Part shown: piece after piece, positions 1 to 9,472 of the stretch
How the letters are laid out: each line of letters begins with the position of its first letter
Numbering within the stretch: the stretch's first letter is position 1
Source of the DNA: Chara braunii
Taxonomy: Eukaryota; Streptophyta; Charophyceae; Charales; Characeae
NCBI GenBank assembly: GCA_003427395.1
Contig: BFEA01000049.1
Location: forward strand, 647,425-688,194
DNA length: 40,770 nt
Direction of reading: 5' to 3'
Notes under the pieces: generated by a model
Told to the model about the DNA's origin: nothing
The model's database searches: none
What the model saw: only the letters and a program-made list of their open reading frames with translations
Position numbers and translations under genes: made by a program

Positions 1-127
1 CGCAGGTTCAATTCTTCAAGTTGTCACAGATATTGTACACAGGTAAGTTGGGGAACTAGGGATCGAACCCTGGGTCCTACATCAGCTACTTCGAACTGGT
101 GAATACCGTTTCATAATTCTGCAATGG
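1..127 (+). repeat. Dispersed SINE-like repeat, copy 1
   Basis: This stretch matches 24599-24735 over its whole length. Shared blocks include TGTACACAGGTAAG, a GGGATC-rich block and an ending close to GGTGAATACCGTTTCA. On the minus strand it contains GGTTCGATCCC (near 60-70), a good match to the Pol III B box of tRNA-derived SINEs; I do not see a convincing A box. It also carries a consensus splice donor, CAGGTAAGT, at 40-48. It directly precedes the LINE tail that starts near 128. The left edge is cut by the window. Confidence 0.55.
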
Positions 128-660
128 TTGATAATGTACCTAGCAGTTCCAGTTAATGCACGGCTAGACAAGCGACATAAGGAGAGGGATAGAACAGAAT
201 CCTCCTCTCGTTGCAAAATGTGTACGGAAAACCAACCAGAAACCCTAACCCACTGTTTAATAGTATGTCGGCACGCACAAGCCCTTTGGGCCAAATGTGC
301 AAAAGCTTGGCACTATCTTTCAGAAGGGAAATTTCCGAAGGATCACTTCTCAATCCTTACAGCAGTCAACAGTGAAGGCACGGTTACAGATGAAAACAAA
401 CAGGTACTATAACTGCTCAGGAAGACAACTCTGTGGGTCATTTGGAGAGCCAAATGTGGAGGGACCATAGGGAAATAAACGATTCCAGCAAACAAATCAT
501 GGGAAGAGGCAAAGGGCCTGATGGAAACCGAAATCAGAGTAGCATGGAAGAGAACCTTAAAATAGGATAGATAAAGAGTTAGAAAATACAAGGAAAATCA
601 AAATCCAGAAGGAATTTGAGGAAGAATAGTTGAGAAATGGACTAATAGCCAAAATCACAG
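128..660 (+). pseudogene. LINE ORF2 C-terminal fragment (zf-RVT region), decayed
   Basis: The translation starts at the conserved block with LAVPVNARL, followed by a zinc-binding pattern CKMC...HCLIVC, the signature of the zf-RVT domain at the C-terminus of plant L1-type LINE ORF2 proteins. An in-frame TAA ends the first frame near 412. The same frame then resumes with a TLWVIWRAKCGGTI block, which is homologous to the LINE tails at 38859 and 31159. Further stops follow after about 470. No reverse transcriptase lies upstream, because the SINE-like repeat and the window edge come first. The family assignment is firm; no function remains. Confidence 0.75.
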
Positions 661-1713
661 GCAAAACCATGCACTTCATAGACTGGACTAAAAAAGGGAC
701 AGCTAGGGAAGGCAAAAACGATGGCAACAACGCCCCTATGGACCTAGAACATTAGGGAAAGCCCATGATGGGCCTAAAGCAAAACACGAACTTAGAAAAA
801 GAACAAACAAAATAGAAGAGACCAATAGCTAGAACAACAAATAAGGGATAGTCATCCACACAGTGGAGTCATTAGCATCTAGAGGGATAGGTAACAGAGA
901 TTTAAAAAAGGGAACTATTAAGCTAACAGCCACTTCACTTCAAAGGCTTCCCTACAGAGCTCTCCTTTTCGCTGTCAGTAACTTTTCATGCTTCAAGGCA
1001 CAGGGCTTATAGGGACAGTCAAGAATAACCGCCCAGTCCTCGAGAACTGGTTAATCCTTCCTTTCTTAAATTACCCCAACCCTTCCTCTCACCCAGCAAC
1101 TTCCCACTCTCCAACACAGACAAACCACACCCAACCATCCACCGCCCACCATACGCATATCCCCAATAGTCACTGCATGCAACTGTTACATCCTCCAGCC
1201 CTCAGATCTCGACACTCAACGACCTTCCCCACGCACTTGGATTCATTTCTATAAGCAAATACAAAGCACCAACAGCTCACACACCCCACCCAGCTCGACC
1301 CCCCTCACTTATAAAAACCTTAGCCTCTCTCATCAACAGACGACATCGAGACAGCAGTTAAAGGCTTACCAGGGTTTAGGGTTTAAGAATCGAGGTCAGC
1401 AAGCAGCAATATATTCAGTCCTAGGTTTGCTAGGGTTTACGGTAGTAGCAAGGGTAACATAAAGTACGTAGAGAAGAGGGAAGGAAAACCAAACATGGGT
1501 AAAGGCCTTTAGCAAAGTTCTTAACAACCAAGTCAGACAGAGAGTAAGGTTGTAGCAAGAACCACGGCAAGGGACCACACCAGCAGTTCTAGCAAGTGTA
1601 GAAAATCTGACAGCCAAGGGCTGAGAGGAACAGGCCGGTTGGAGCAAAAGGGGGCCGGTTACAAGTACCAAAGCGAATGGACAATCAGGCTAGTATAAGG
1701 ATAGATGCAAGGT
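661..1713. other. Non-coding stretch without recognisable gene
   Basis: The first part (to about 950) is A-rich and may be the 3' untranslated remnant of the LINE tail to its left. From about 1050 to 1320 the plus strand is C-rich and purine-poor, with a TATAAAA-like site near 1311. The telomere-like motifs AGGGTTTAGGGTTT (1372-1385) and TAGGGTTTA (about 1432) follow. Open frames here (988-1254 plus, 1396-1671 minus) are low-complexity and match nothing I know. Confidence 0.4.
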
Positions 1714-1965
1714 AGAGCAGGCTAACTTAGGCAGGGGTGAAGAGGGGTAGTAGGGGTACATCCTTCCATCAGGACGTAATCAATGTCGTCCTTCGGGCCT
1801 TCATACCACAAGGTGGAGGAGCGTGAGTGAGTTTTTATTGTATTTCCTTCGGACTTGCCGTTGGAATAGGAACCGGGCTGATGCTCCCCAGAATGGATAA
1901 GGAGCCAGAACCATAAGGTTCTGTTTTTTATTATTAAAAACAAAACAAAACAAAAAAAAAACACT
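1714..1965 (+). mobile_element. SINE-like family X, long-head subfamily copy
   Basis: The head (TAACTTAGGCAGGGGTGA) matches the reverse complement of about 27480-27500. The body has a ...GGAGGAGCGTGAGTGAG block, then a core related to GGAACCGGACTGATGCTCCC, then CCATAAGGTTCTG and an A-rich tail (1937-1962). Copies of the same core occur at 25612, 27240, 27300, 28183, 39800 and 40030. A fixed body with an A-rich 3' tail fits a LINE-mobilised short retroposon. I see no clear Pol III A and B boxes, so the origin (tRNA, 5S, 7SL or a LINE 3' end) is unknown. Confidence 0.6.
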
Positions 1966-2314
1966 ACAATTCTGAATTATCTAGGACCGGTTGGTTCAAT
2001 GATGAGATCTCAAGGCCGTCACCCTTTTTATTGTTTTTACAAAAAAAAGAATGAATGAATTCCTTCCATGGAACTCGAAATCGGGACAGTGGGCGTGCAA
2101 TAAACTTGTTCAAAATCGGCACAGTCCTAGGCTAGGGTCGTGACATTTGGTCCAAGTTCAGATACAGGGGTCAAAAGTCACTTCTCTTATCTTAGAAGTC
2201 CTAGGGCCAACACGTACTGTGTCCAGGGTCAAATGAGGCTGCGAGTACCCCATGCGAGGTAGTTGACTTCAGGAAAATCAGAGTTGGCCCAAACTCGGAA
2301 ATAGTAGGTGAAGA
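1966..2314. other. Non-coding stretch
   Basis: There is no coding frame of note. The stretch holds a T-rich/A-rich pair near 2025-2050 and single-copy-looking sequence. I see nothing else I can name. Confidence 0.3.
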
Positions 2315-2428
2315 GTCAGAGATTTCTCAAGAGCCAACCACGACCACAAATTTGATGCACAATCAAAGGCTGTCAGAGATTTCTCAAGAGCCAACCACAA
2401 CCACAAATTTGCTGCACAATCAAAGGCT
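2315..2428. repeat. 57-bp direct tandem duplication
   Basis: Two adjacent copies, 2315-2371 and 2372-2428, differ at two positions only. Each begins GTCAGAGATTTCTCAAGAGC and ends with CAATCAAAGGCT. A third partial start (GTCAGA) follows at 2429. The near-identity indicates a recent duplication. No open frame spans it convincingly. Confidence 0.85.
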
Positions 2429-2674
2429 GTCAGAAGTTTACAGTGCCTACTGGGTCCAAGTACATATTAGCCGACAGCAAATCTGGATCACCCAGATTGA
2501 GAAATCTCCAGCGTCGGAGGAGGCAACCTGAGGCAGGCAAAGGCTAGTCAGTGCTGCGAAGGAGCAGTCAGCCCCTGCGGCTCATTTCTTTTGCCTTGTG
2601 TGTGTTGATGGCTAAAGCGCTGTTGACAGAGGTAGAGAGAGGCTGGTGTCAGGAGGAAGAAGGCAGATCCAGCC

Positions 2675-2677
<3 letters not shown>

Positions 2678-2755
<78 letters not shown>

Positions 2756-2756
2756 N

Positions 2757-2844
<88 letters not shown>
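2678..2844. repeat. (GA)n microsatellite with one unresolved base
   Basis: About 83 GA units in a row with a single n at 2756. The n probably marks where reads could not span the repeat, so the true length is uncertain. Arg-Glu or Leu-Ser repeat frames across it are artefacts. Confidence 0.97.
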
Positions 2845-2846
<2 letters not shown>

Positions 2847-3039
2847 CTTGCCTTGACTTACCTGTTGGCTCTGGTGACTTACGTGTTGGGTCCAGTGGTA
2901 CTGAAGCTGCGGATCACATGAGGAGGCTGAAGGAAGGTAGGCACAACCTCCATAGCCAGGCACTGATGCTGGAGGTTGGCACACCTATCTGGCACCTGCA
3001 CAGCAGCTTCATTAGTGTCTTCAGGGAGGGAGACTGCAC

Positions 3040-3165
3040 GCTGAGGTGGCGAGCTGGTGGAAGAAGATCCCTGAGGTGAGTGGTTCAGGAAGAGCTGTGA
3101 AACTATCCTCCCTCTCTCTCCATTGCTTCTCTACCTTTGTCTCACTTCTGGACTCACTGCTTCTT
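3040..3165 (+). repeat. Dispersed repeat, copy A (second copy 24935-25090)
   Basis: 34 consecutive bases at 3107-3140 are identical to 25032-25065 (ending TTCTCTACCTTTGTC). On both sides there are similar blocks, GGTGGCGAGCTGGT upstream and CTTCTGG...ACTC.CTGC downstream. The two copies differ by small indels. Type unknown; it may be part of a larger transposon. Confidence 0.6.
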
Positions 3166-3764
3166 ACATTGAGGGCTTTACGACTTTATTCTGCATTGTG
3201 ACTGGTTCCATTTTGAGTGCATTATGACTACTTGCATGATCGTGTTGTGGAAGCTTCTCATGGTTGCCGGTCTCATTGCAATTTTAAAAACTCAAATTTC
3301 AGAAGTGGCTGTTCGATGGACACGGTGTTGACAGCGTCACTGTTTTGCCATCTTGTTGCCTGTTATTGACGACCACAAGCATTTTGTTTGCTGACCTAGG
3401 AAGGAAAGGAGGGTTGTCCGGTGCGATAGTGGGAGAGGAGGAGGGGGGAACCCAGAAGGAAGGAACGTCACAGCAGCTTACCTTTCACCATTAAGTGGTT
3501 GTAAGCATTTCCCACTGTCTCTACAAAGGTCTCATAGAAGTTCCTTGCTTTCTGTGGGTGCATAGCATAGTGAAAATCTGGTCGGTGACCCTTGAGAAAA
3601 CCATAAAGAGTGAACTGGCTAACTGCACAGCACAGAGTTCAACAAAACAGAATATCAGGAATGTGCAAACATGGGAAGAGTCCTTAGAGAGTAAATGTTA
3701 TTGTAATTTGCACACAACAAGGTGGATTATTCCTTTTTTTTTATTAAACAAGGCCTGTACATCC

Positions 3765-3802
3765 TTACTAGGGGAGGTGATATGAGCAGCCTCCCCTAGT
3801 AA
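3765..3802. repeat. Perfect inverted repeat, 13-bp arms
   Basis: TTACTAGGGGAGG (3765-3777) and its exact reverse complement (3790-3802) are separated by 12 bases. There is no T-run after it and no adjacent gene. It could be a folded short repeat or the end of a small inverted-repeat element. Confidence 0.8.
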
Positions 3803-4192
3803 ATCTGCAAAGGGCCGCTCCATCTATTAGTGGGGAGCTTCACCTGCTGGAAAACTGGTCCAGCGTCCCTGTGAACGTCCATTGATAAAGTCTGAGAATT
3901 TCAGAGGTCTGAAACTGCAATTCTACCTCTTCACCCAATCATTGGGCCAGTATTTTCGTGTTATCACTCATGTCTGCAGACTATTGGTGCACCCCTTGAC
4001 TTTTTTTTTCTTAAGAACACTCCCTTGCTTTCTTCCATCTGGCTGAAAGTCGGTTGTGCAGCATCCCTCTTAAACCCTAAACTCCACTCCTAGTCTCTCT
4101 GGGCTTAGGGTGGGGAGTCTGCGTGCCCCTTTTTGACCGCCAGTTCCTGTTGGCCTACCAGGCTCAGAGTTGTAACATTAAGTGTGTTCCCT

Positions 4193-4715
4193 CTATGGTG
4201 GCCATTCCCGTTTCCTAACCTCATGCGTTCGAAGTGATCTTGGATATCCTTGGCTCCCTCCGGATTCTACAGCATCTTGAGTCTTACCCTTTTCCATTGG
4301 GCCCTTATGGCTGTTTCTATTAGGTTTTTGTAGATCTCCTTCGCTTCTGGGATAGACATTGGTCTTCCATTTATGCGATCCGACATCTCCTCTTCCATAT
4401 AGTCCATAAGGCATATTGCCTCAAGTGGTGGATGGATTTCTTCTCGAATACTGACCAACTTGGTGGTGCTTCCCGTCCTGTTAGGATGACTGGCTTCGCC
4501 TCTGGAAAGTGGATGTCTGACATTTTCGTCCACCATTCCTTAGCTATCTGCCAGATTGCCTTAGCTCCCTTGCAGGCCAGTAGGCAGTGTTCCATTGTCT
4601 CCCTCGCCCCTTCTTTGCAGATGGCACAAAGCTCATTGAGGGGGTTTCTGTGGTCCTTTGCAATGAACCCAGTCAGGAGAGAAGCTCGCCAATGTCAAAA
4701 TACAGAATGTCTCAG
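4193..4715 (-). pseudogene. LINE ORF2 C-terminal fragment (zf-RVT region), frameshifted
   Basis: Reading the minus strand from about 4715, the translation gives a WRASLLTGFIAKD block, then CAIC...HCLLAC with all four zinc ligands of the zf-RVT domain present, then ALWTIWKRRCRIA. The frame breaks near 4375. The continuation lies in another frame (IHPPLEAI... to IRAQWKRVRLKML), and a third frame covers 4193-4414. It is a tail of a LINE subfamily different from the other copies here. There is no upstream RT, so it is 5'-truncated as is usual for LINE insertions. Confidence 0.75.
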
Positions 4716-5813
4716 CGCAGTCTCAATGTCTCCAAACAAACGTATACATCATCAAGTAGCCCGATGTCTTGTCACCGGAGAAGAAGAAGATGGGGGAGAG
4801 ATGAGACTGAGAGGGTGGAAGAGAAAGTCACCATCAGCGTAGCAGATATAGCTCCCTCAGTTCCCCTCTTCGACTTCGGGCATCTCCCCTCGCCACATCA
4901 GCAAACAGTATCCTCTGACTCAATCTGACACAGCGCCGATCTCATGTAGCACTTGTCAGCGCAGATACCTCGCGAAGACGATCAGCGGCGCGCAATGTTG
5001 ACACGTCATCAAACAGGTAAGCTTATCTTCGAGCAACCAATCTCACAGCCCTGATCCTCCTCCTCGCCAATCCCCAACCAATGCTGTAGACGGCCAATGC
5101 CACGTCAGCGTAGTCTCGGTAGCAGACAGTGTGGCCAGCGCCACATCAGCATAGTCTCGGGTCCAGCTGGCGCCCAAGATAGAGATGGCCCCAGAATCAA
5201 ATAAACGCTGTGCAGTCTCGCATCGCCATCAATGTCAAGCCAGCGCAGAGCCAGCATTGAGCCAGCATTGTGCCAGTGTCCAGCCAGCCTCGAGCAGCGA
5301 GTGCAAGACTGAATGTCAGTCAGCAAGGGCTGGGTCAACATATAGTGTTGACTTGGCTTGACCAGCCTCTGGTCTCGTGGATATGGCAGCCCAGATTGAC
5401 CCGCGGTGGACTGCCTGGATTCATACAGTTGCAGATTCCCACTTGGACTGAATCCTTGGCAGATACCTGCAAAGTTCAAACCACCAAACGTGTGTCTGGT
5501 CTGTGGCCTGGGATGGGACCGTGCTGACTTTGACTCGTGAGCCCGAATTTCCGAGCTTCTGTTGACCTTTGACTTTCCACTATCAACTATCACACGCAAG
5601 GCCTCTGAGACCCCCATTTAGGCCGTGGTTCGAGTACCCACAGCAGCAGGCCTCATCTCAGGCAATTCCCTATGACTTGGGCGTGGCCTTTGGCCCCTGT
5701 TACGGCCCTTAGACCCAAGTGTCGACGTGTGGCTCAAGACTATTGCATATTTTACGTTGAGTTATTGCATTCCATCAGGCCCGATTTCGAGTTCCGTCGC
5801 AGAAACTAATATT
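4716..5813. other. Non-coding; candidate 3' UTR/LTR side of gypsy element 2
   Basis: This lies just downstream (minus strand) of the integrase tail at 5814, where a 3' LTR would be expected. I could not find a matching 5' LTR near 16610-17600, so the assignment is inference. The region has diverged short repeats (CCACRTCAGCRTAGTCTCGG twice, at about 5100 and 5142; GCCAGCATTG twice near 5245-5270). The 170-codon minus frame at 5105-5617 resembles no known protein. GGTTCGAGTACCC near 5624 is B-box-like. CAGGTAAG lies at 5014. Confidence 0.35.
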
Positions 5814-6245
5814 TTAGGCTCTTTCTCTTAACTCACGTTCATATGCAGCGACAGTATCAGGTGCAGTGGGTAGTTCTTTCTTGGAAAACCATCGTGCTTC
5901 TGTTATAGGTTGTGATTTAAACTTTACCTTATACTGCTTCTGCGGTCTTCCTCTGCTACCGGTAGAGAAGTATCCATGTTCCACGATTTGTTCAACTTCA
6001 TAGCCTCCATTCATAGAGGGAGGAATCATGGAGGTCCGGTTTGGAAACTCGTGGCCATCGACATGGGGTAGCAGTTTAGAAGCGTGAAAGACGGGATATG
6101 TCTTGAGGTGAGGGGGTACATCAATTCTATAGGAAGGTCCATCTGTGTTCCCAATCACGTTGAGAACTTCCCAGGGTCCGTAATAGACAGGCAACAATTT
6201 ATGTGATACATTTTCTTCCAAGGAAATTTCTTTAGACTTTACCAA
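5814..6245 (-). pseudogene. Gypsy-2 integrase C-terminal tail (chromodomain-like end)
   Basis: Translation of 143 codons contains LLPVYYGPWEVLNVIG, then YRIDVPPHLKTYPVFHASKL, a pattern typical of the region after the integrase core in chromovirus-like gypsy elements. A further segment (KQYKVKFKSQPITEARWFSKKEL) resembles the chromodomain-like beta-strand plus W-containing helix. The family role of this tail is to bind chromatin and guide integration. The frame is open to its end near 5814. The start is arbitrary because it should continue from the integrase core upstream, which is broken. Confidence 0.8.
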
Positions 6246-6590
6246 GACTAGGTCTCCTTCTTGGAACTGTGATGGTTGACGGTGCTTATTAGCCTATTCA
6301 ATCATCTGTAGTAGGGATTTCTGGATATTTTCCTTTACTTTCTATATATCTTGTTCATACAGAATTGCAAATTATCACGTTCCCGATGGTAACCTTTGAA
6401 CTTGGTCCCTGGTCAAAGCATCAATGGGACGTCTCGGCTTCCACCCTTTATGCAGTGCATTAGGGGTTCGACCTACTACTTTGTGACCACTGTTGTTGTA
6501 CACACTCACTATCTTTGCCAAATTCTCATCTCAATCAATCTGGTCTGGTCATACATACATTCGCAAAAGTTGCTGGCACAGTCGGTTCAT

Positions 6591-7129
6591 TTGCTCAGTT
6601 TGGCCATGCGGTTCAGGGTGTCTACCTAACGACATGGTCAATCAAGTGCCATATGCTTCCATCCATTGGCCTGTGAATCGTACATCCCGATCAGAGACGA
6701 TGACTTTCAAAAATCCATATTCAGAAACCCATCACATCTGGAACTTCTGGATGACGAGTTTCGCTCTAGCTTCGGGTGGTAAAGGAACAAGCATCGCATA
6801 CTTAAAGAATCTGTCGACAATGACCATAAGCCTGATTGTTCCCATTCCGACTTTTGCTCAGTTTGGCCATTCGTTTCAGGGTGTCTACCTGACACCACGG
6901 TCAATCGAGTGTGATATGCTTCCATCAACTTCTGCCATTGTTGGCCAATGAATTATACATCCCAATCAGAGACGATTGTTTTTGAAAATCCATACTAAAA
7001 AACCCATCACATCTGGAACTTATGGATGACGAGTTTCGTTCTAGCTTCGGGTGGTAAAGGAACGAACATCGCATACTTAGAGAATCTGTCGAAAATTACC
7101 ATTACCTGACTGTCCCATTCCGACTTTTT
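6591..7129 (-). pseudogene. Gypsy-2 integrase core, internally duplicated and broken
   Basis: On the minus strand the 3' part of the integrase catalytic core is recognisable as VSGRHPETNGQTEQ, containing the glutamate of the DDE triad. The region consists of two diverged direct copies, 6591-6853 and 6854-about 7129, offset by roughly 263-276 bases. For example TTGCTCAGTTTGGCCAT occurs at 6591 and again at 6854, each followed by a similar CAGGGTGTCTACC block. Reading frames are interrupted in both. The rest of the core (zinc-binding N-domain, first Asp) is not continuous. No activity is possible. Confidence 0.7.
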
Positions 7130-7168
7130 GTGAGACTCATAAAGTCAACTGAAATAGACTCACCTAAC

Positions 7169-7904
7169 TCACTTGGCATAGGTAGTGGTCACAATAGTCC
7201 CAAAGGATTCACATGGGAGAGTTTGTTCCTTTGACAAACAAGACAAGTTCGCACATAGGATTCTGTCTTTGGTTTTGTCAGTAAAGACGAGCAAGCCATC
7301 AGTCATTCTATACTCAAGCAAGAGTTCATGATTTTTTTGTAAGGTTTGGATGATAGAACTCCATATAGGATCCCTAGCATACCCTTGTCGAACTTCATCC
7401 TTTAACTCTGTCCCGATGTCAAGGCAGGAAACAATGGTACCAAAGACATTAGAACGCTGGGATAAAGCATCAGCAACCACGTTAGACTTACCCTTAATGG
7501 TTTTCAATTCAAAGTCAAACATGTCGATGAATGCAAACCATCTTATTAACTTGTACGAAAGTTGAGGTTGGGGCTTCATCCATTTGAGGGTCGAATGGTC
7601 TGAGTAGACCGTGAAATATCTTCCAAGCAAGTAGTGTTTCCACGCGTCCAGCGCTTCAACCAAGGCATACAATTCCCTGTCGTAGGTTGTGTTAACTACC
7701 TTCTCAGATGGAAGGCGTTTAGACATAAACTTAATAATAGGTCTACACCCCTTCTCATCATTCTGTTGTAGCACATCCCCAATCCCAAACTGACTAACAT
7801 CAGTTGTCACAATGAAAGGGACTGGCGGGTCAACAATCTTCAAAACAGGGTAGTAAGTTAGCGTGTACTTCAATTGCTTGAATGCAGACTCACAATATTT
7901 ATCC
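7169..7904 (-). pseudogene. Gypsy-2 RT C-terminus, RNase H and start of integrase
   Basis: A 234-codon open stretch contains FIVTTDVSQFGIG (RNase H first Asp), TTYDRELYALVEAL (catalytic Glu region), YFTVYSDHSTLKWM (third Asp) and FDFELKTIKGKSNVVADALSQR, which marks the RNase H to integrase linker. The frame continues upstream to 7904 and stops exactly where the foreign insertion begins. The other half of the same gene resumes at 13966. Downstream (near 7170) the frame ends before the integrase zinc domain is complete. Confidence 0.88.
7897..7904. repeat. Target-site duplication ATTTATCC, left copy
   Basis: ATTTATCC directly precedes the left terminal repeat of the insertion. The identical 8-mer sits directly after the right terminal repeat at 13966-13973. 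Removing the insertion and one copy brings back together the two halves of the gypsy-2 coding sequence. Confidence 0.85.
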
Positions 7905-7931
7905 CATGGTTGTCAACCGGACGTCCGGATC
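7905..7931 (+). repeat. Left terminal inverted repeat with perfect palindrome
   Basis: Begins CATGGTTGTC; pairs imperfectly with the right end (13940-13965 on the minus strand). It contains the perfect 12-bp palindrome CCGGACGTCCGG at 7917-7928. The same palindrome recurs at 8498-8509, also preceded by A and followed by AT.GGA. Confidence 0.7.
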
Positions 7932-8173
7932 GGAATCCAGACGGTCCGGTCTGGATGTCCGGATCCGTTGTCTGGTTTGAGGTGTCCGGTTGGACCCCAT
8001 TTTGAGAAAATTCGAAGAAAAAAAAATGGGGTCCCCAGGTAATTTTCTAGTGCCTGGTGGACCCCCGAAAATTGTTGGCGCAGTTTTTGATGGACCGTTG
8101 GGCCAACTGGACCGGCCATGAAGGGCCTATACTTGCAATCTTGGGTTAGCTTCAGCGGGCCAAGCCAAACTGG

Positions 8174-8247
<74 letters not shown>

Positions 8248-8248
8248 N

Positions 8249-8312
<64 letters not shown>
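8174..8312. repeat. (GT)n microsatellite with one unresolved base
   Basis: About 69 GT units with n at 8248. Length is uncertain in the assembly. Cys-Val and Thr-His frames across it are not genes. Confidence 0.97.
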
Positions 8313-8314
<2 letters not shown>

Positions 8315-8456
8315 GATTCCCCCCCAATAGCCCCAATTGCACCCAGATGAATAGATTCAGAATCAAAGCAGTCTTTTCCGTATTGCAGACAACGAGAGCA
8401 TTTGAGATGAGACAGTCACAATCCAACATATTAAGGCAATTTTATAATTAGACAGT

Positions 8457-8516
8457 TTTTGTTGTCCTGGGGTTACCCCTTCCAGATGTCCGGTTTACCG
8501 GACGTCCGGATTGGAT
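8457..8516 (+). repeat. Internal copy of the hAT-like end
   Basis: GTTGTCCTGGGG (about 8461) resembles the right-end motif GGTTGCCCTGGACC. It is followed by TCCGGTTTACCGGACGTCC, which repeats the palindrome of the left end. This suggests either a nested related element or an ancient duplication of the terminus. Confidence 0.45.
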
Positions 8517-8535
8517 TAATCCAGAGACGGTGTCG

Positions 8536-8572
8536 GAGCAGAAACCCTTACAAGGGTATCTGCTCGGTTTTT
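8536..8572 (+). other. Hairpin followed by a T-run
   Basis: GAGCAGA (8536-8542) pairs with TCTGCTC (8559-8565), with an inner ACCCTT/AAGGGT pairing; GGTTTTTT follows. It looks like a Pol III stop after a hairpin. No RNA gene is identified upstream. Confidence 0.45.
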
Positions 8573-9158
8573 TCAATATCGGACGTTGTCAACGGTTTTC
8601 GTTACATTAAGGAAACTTGATGAGACTGACATCTGCCAAAGTTTGTTCAGACCAACCCTATGACTGAGAGACCCAATTTTTAGAATCTGACGTCACAGAG
8701 GGAGTCGGTAGTACGGACCGTCGTCCACGGTTCCCGACAAGGCCGCAGGGATGCGTGGTCTTGAAAAGGCTAAAGCTAGACTATTCTAGCTAAAAGACTG
8801 ACGCACGGTGCGATTCAGAGCCTGATTAGGTTGAAAAAGGGTCGTCACGACGAAACTTGGAGTTGTGGCGTGGAGAGAATGTAAAGTTTTTTTTTTTTTA
8901 AGAAGCCACAGGGGGCCGACACTTACCTATTGGGTTGGTTCTTGTCCGAATGGTGCAGGATGGCGGAGCAGACGGGCCTTGCCATGTCACGAGAGTGTGG
9001 GCTTGGCAAGCAAAGCCTGCTGGGCCATAGGTGGGTAGGCAAGTGAAGTCCCCTAGCCATAGGAGGGCAAGCGGGCAAAGCCTGCCCAACCATAGGTGGG
9101 CGGCCTACTCGGGAAAAACCCTTCATATAGAAGGGTCGCTCTTGCTATACCAAGAGCA
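8573..9158. other. Insertion interior without gene; short diverged repeats
   Basis: No coding frame is convincing. From about 8998 to 9105 three diverged copies of a roughly 35-base unit occur (GGCAAGC.AAGCCTGC...CCATAGGTGGG). A hairpin GCTCTTG/CAAGAGC lies at about 9138-9157. A T-run is at 8886-8899. Confidence 0.4.
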
Positions 9159-9246
9159 GGAGCTAGCCCAGTAGGATACGACATTGGACTATCACCCAGA
9201 AAAGATCGGGATCGAACCCCGATGACATCACCACTGGGCTAACTCC
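9159..9246 (-). repeat. 88-nt inverted repeat with tRNA-like A and B boxes
   Basis: Arms GGAGCTAGCCCAGT (9159-9172) and ACTGGGCTAACTCC (9233-9246) pair at 13 of 14 positions. On the minus strand TAGCCCAGTGG matches the Pol III A box, and GGTTCGATCCC the B box, but they are only about 24 bases apart, closer than in most tRNAs. An A-box-like TAGCCCAGTAGG is present on the plus strand too. It does not fold as a full tRNA cloverleaf, so a tRNA-derived SINE or promoter relic is more likely than a working tRNA. Confidence 0.5.
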
Positions 9247-9398
9247 TTTTGGAGCAACCCAAGATTTTTGCGCGGTCGTTCTCGGCCGTGCGATCGATGA
9301 GATCGCGCGGCTGAAAACAGCCGCGCGCAGATTAGCAAGGCCACTGCGCAAGGACGACACACATAAATCGAGAAATGGTCAAAAAAAAATTATTTTTT

Positions 9399-9472
9399 TT
9401 TAGTCCTTCGGGACTCGAACTTGGATCTGTAGTTACGGAGCAAGGCGGAGGGGCTCTATGCTACGAGGGACC
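9399..9472 (-). repeat. tRNA-like sequence with A-rich tail (tRNA-derived SINE or tRNA pseudogene)
   Basis: Read on the minus strand it begins GGTCCCTCGTAGC, has an A-box-like TAGCATAGAGC and a B-box-like AGTTCGAGTCCCG about 40 bases later, and ends GAAGGACT followed by AAAAAAAAATAA. The 3' acceptor half pairs only partly with the 5' half and the T stem pairs poorly, so it is not a functional tRNA by eye. The A-rich tail supports retroposition. Confidence 0.45.

Larger units (their letters stand above)
2845..4192. other. Non-coding stretch with a dispersed repeat and a hairpin
   Basis: Positions 3040-3165 repeat at 24935-25090 (see that entry). A perfect inverted repeat with 13-bp arms lies at 3765-3802. 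An open frame of 96 codons at 3495-3785 resembles no protein family I know and has no supporting context. A TTAAACCCTAAACTCC motif lies near 4071. From 3950 to 4030 there is weak similarity to the head of SINE-like family X (CTTTCTTCCATCTGGCTGAA). Confidence 0.35.

Noticed and set aside
1372-1440. Telomere
   Set aside because: Only two to three isolated AGGGTTT words inside other sequence, with unrelated sequence on both sides.
2551-2984. Long Arg-Glu and Leu-Ser repeat open frames
   Set aside because: Translated (GA)n microsatellite; open in all phases.
5105-5617. 170-codon minus-strand frame as a gene
   Set aside because: No motif, no neighbours that support it, and it lies where LTR or untranslated sequence of gypsy-2 is expected.
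8118-8451. Cys-Val and Thr-His repeat open frames
   Set aside because: Translated (GT)n microsatellite with an unresolved base.
9399-9472. Functional tRNA gene
   Set aside because: Acceptor and T stems pair poorly and an A-rich tail follows; better explained as a tRNA-derived retroposon.
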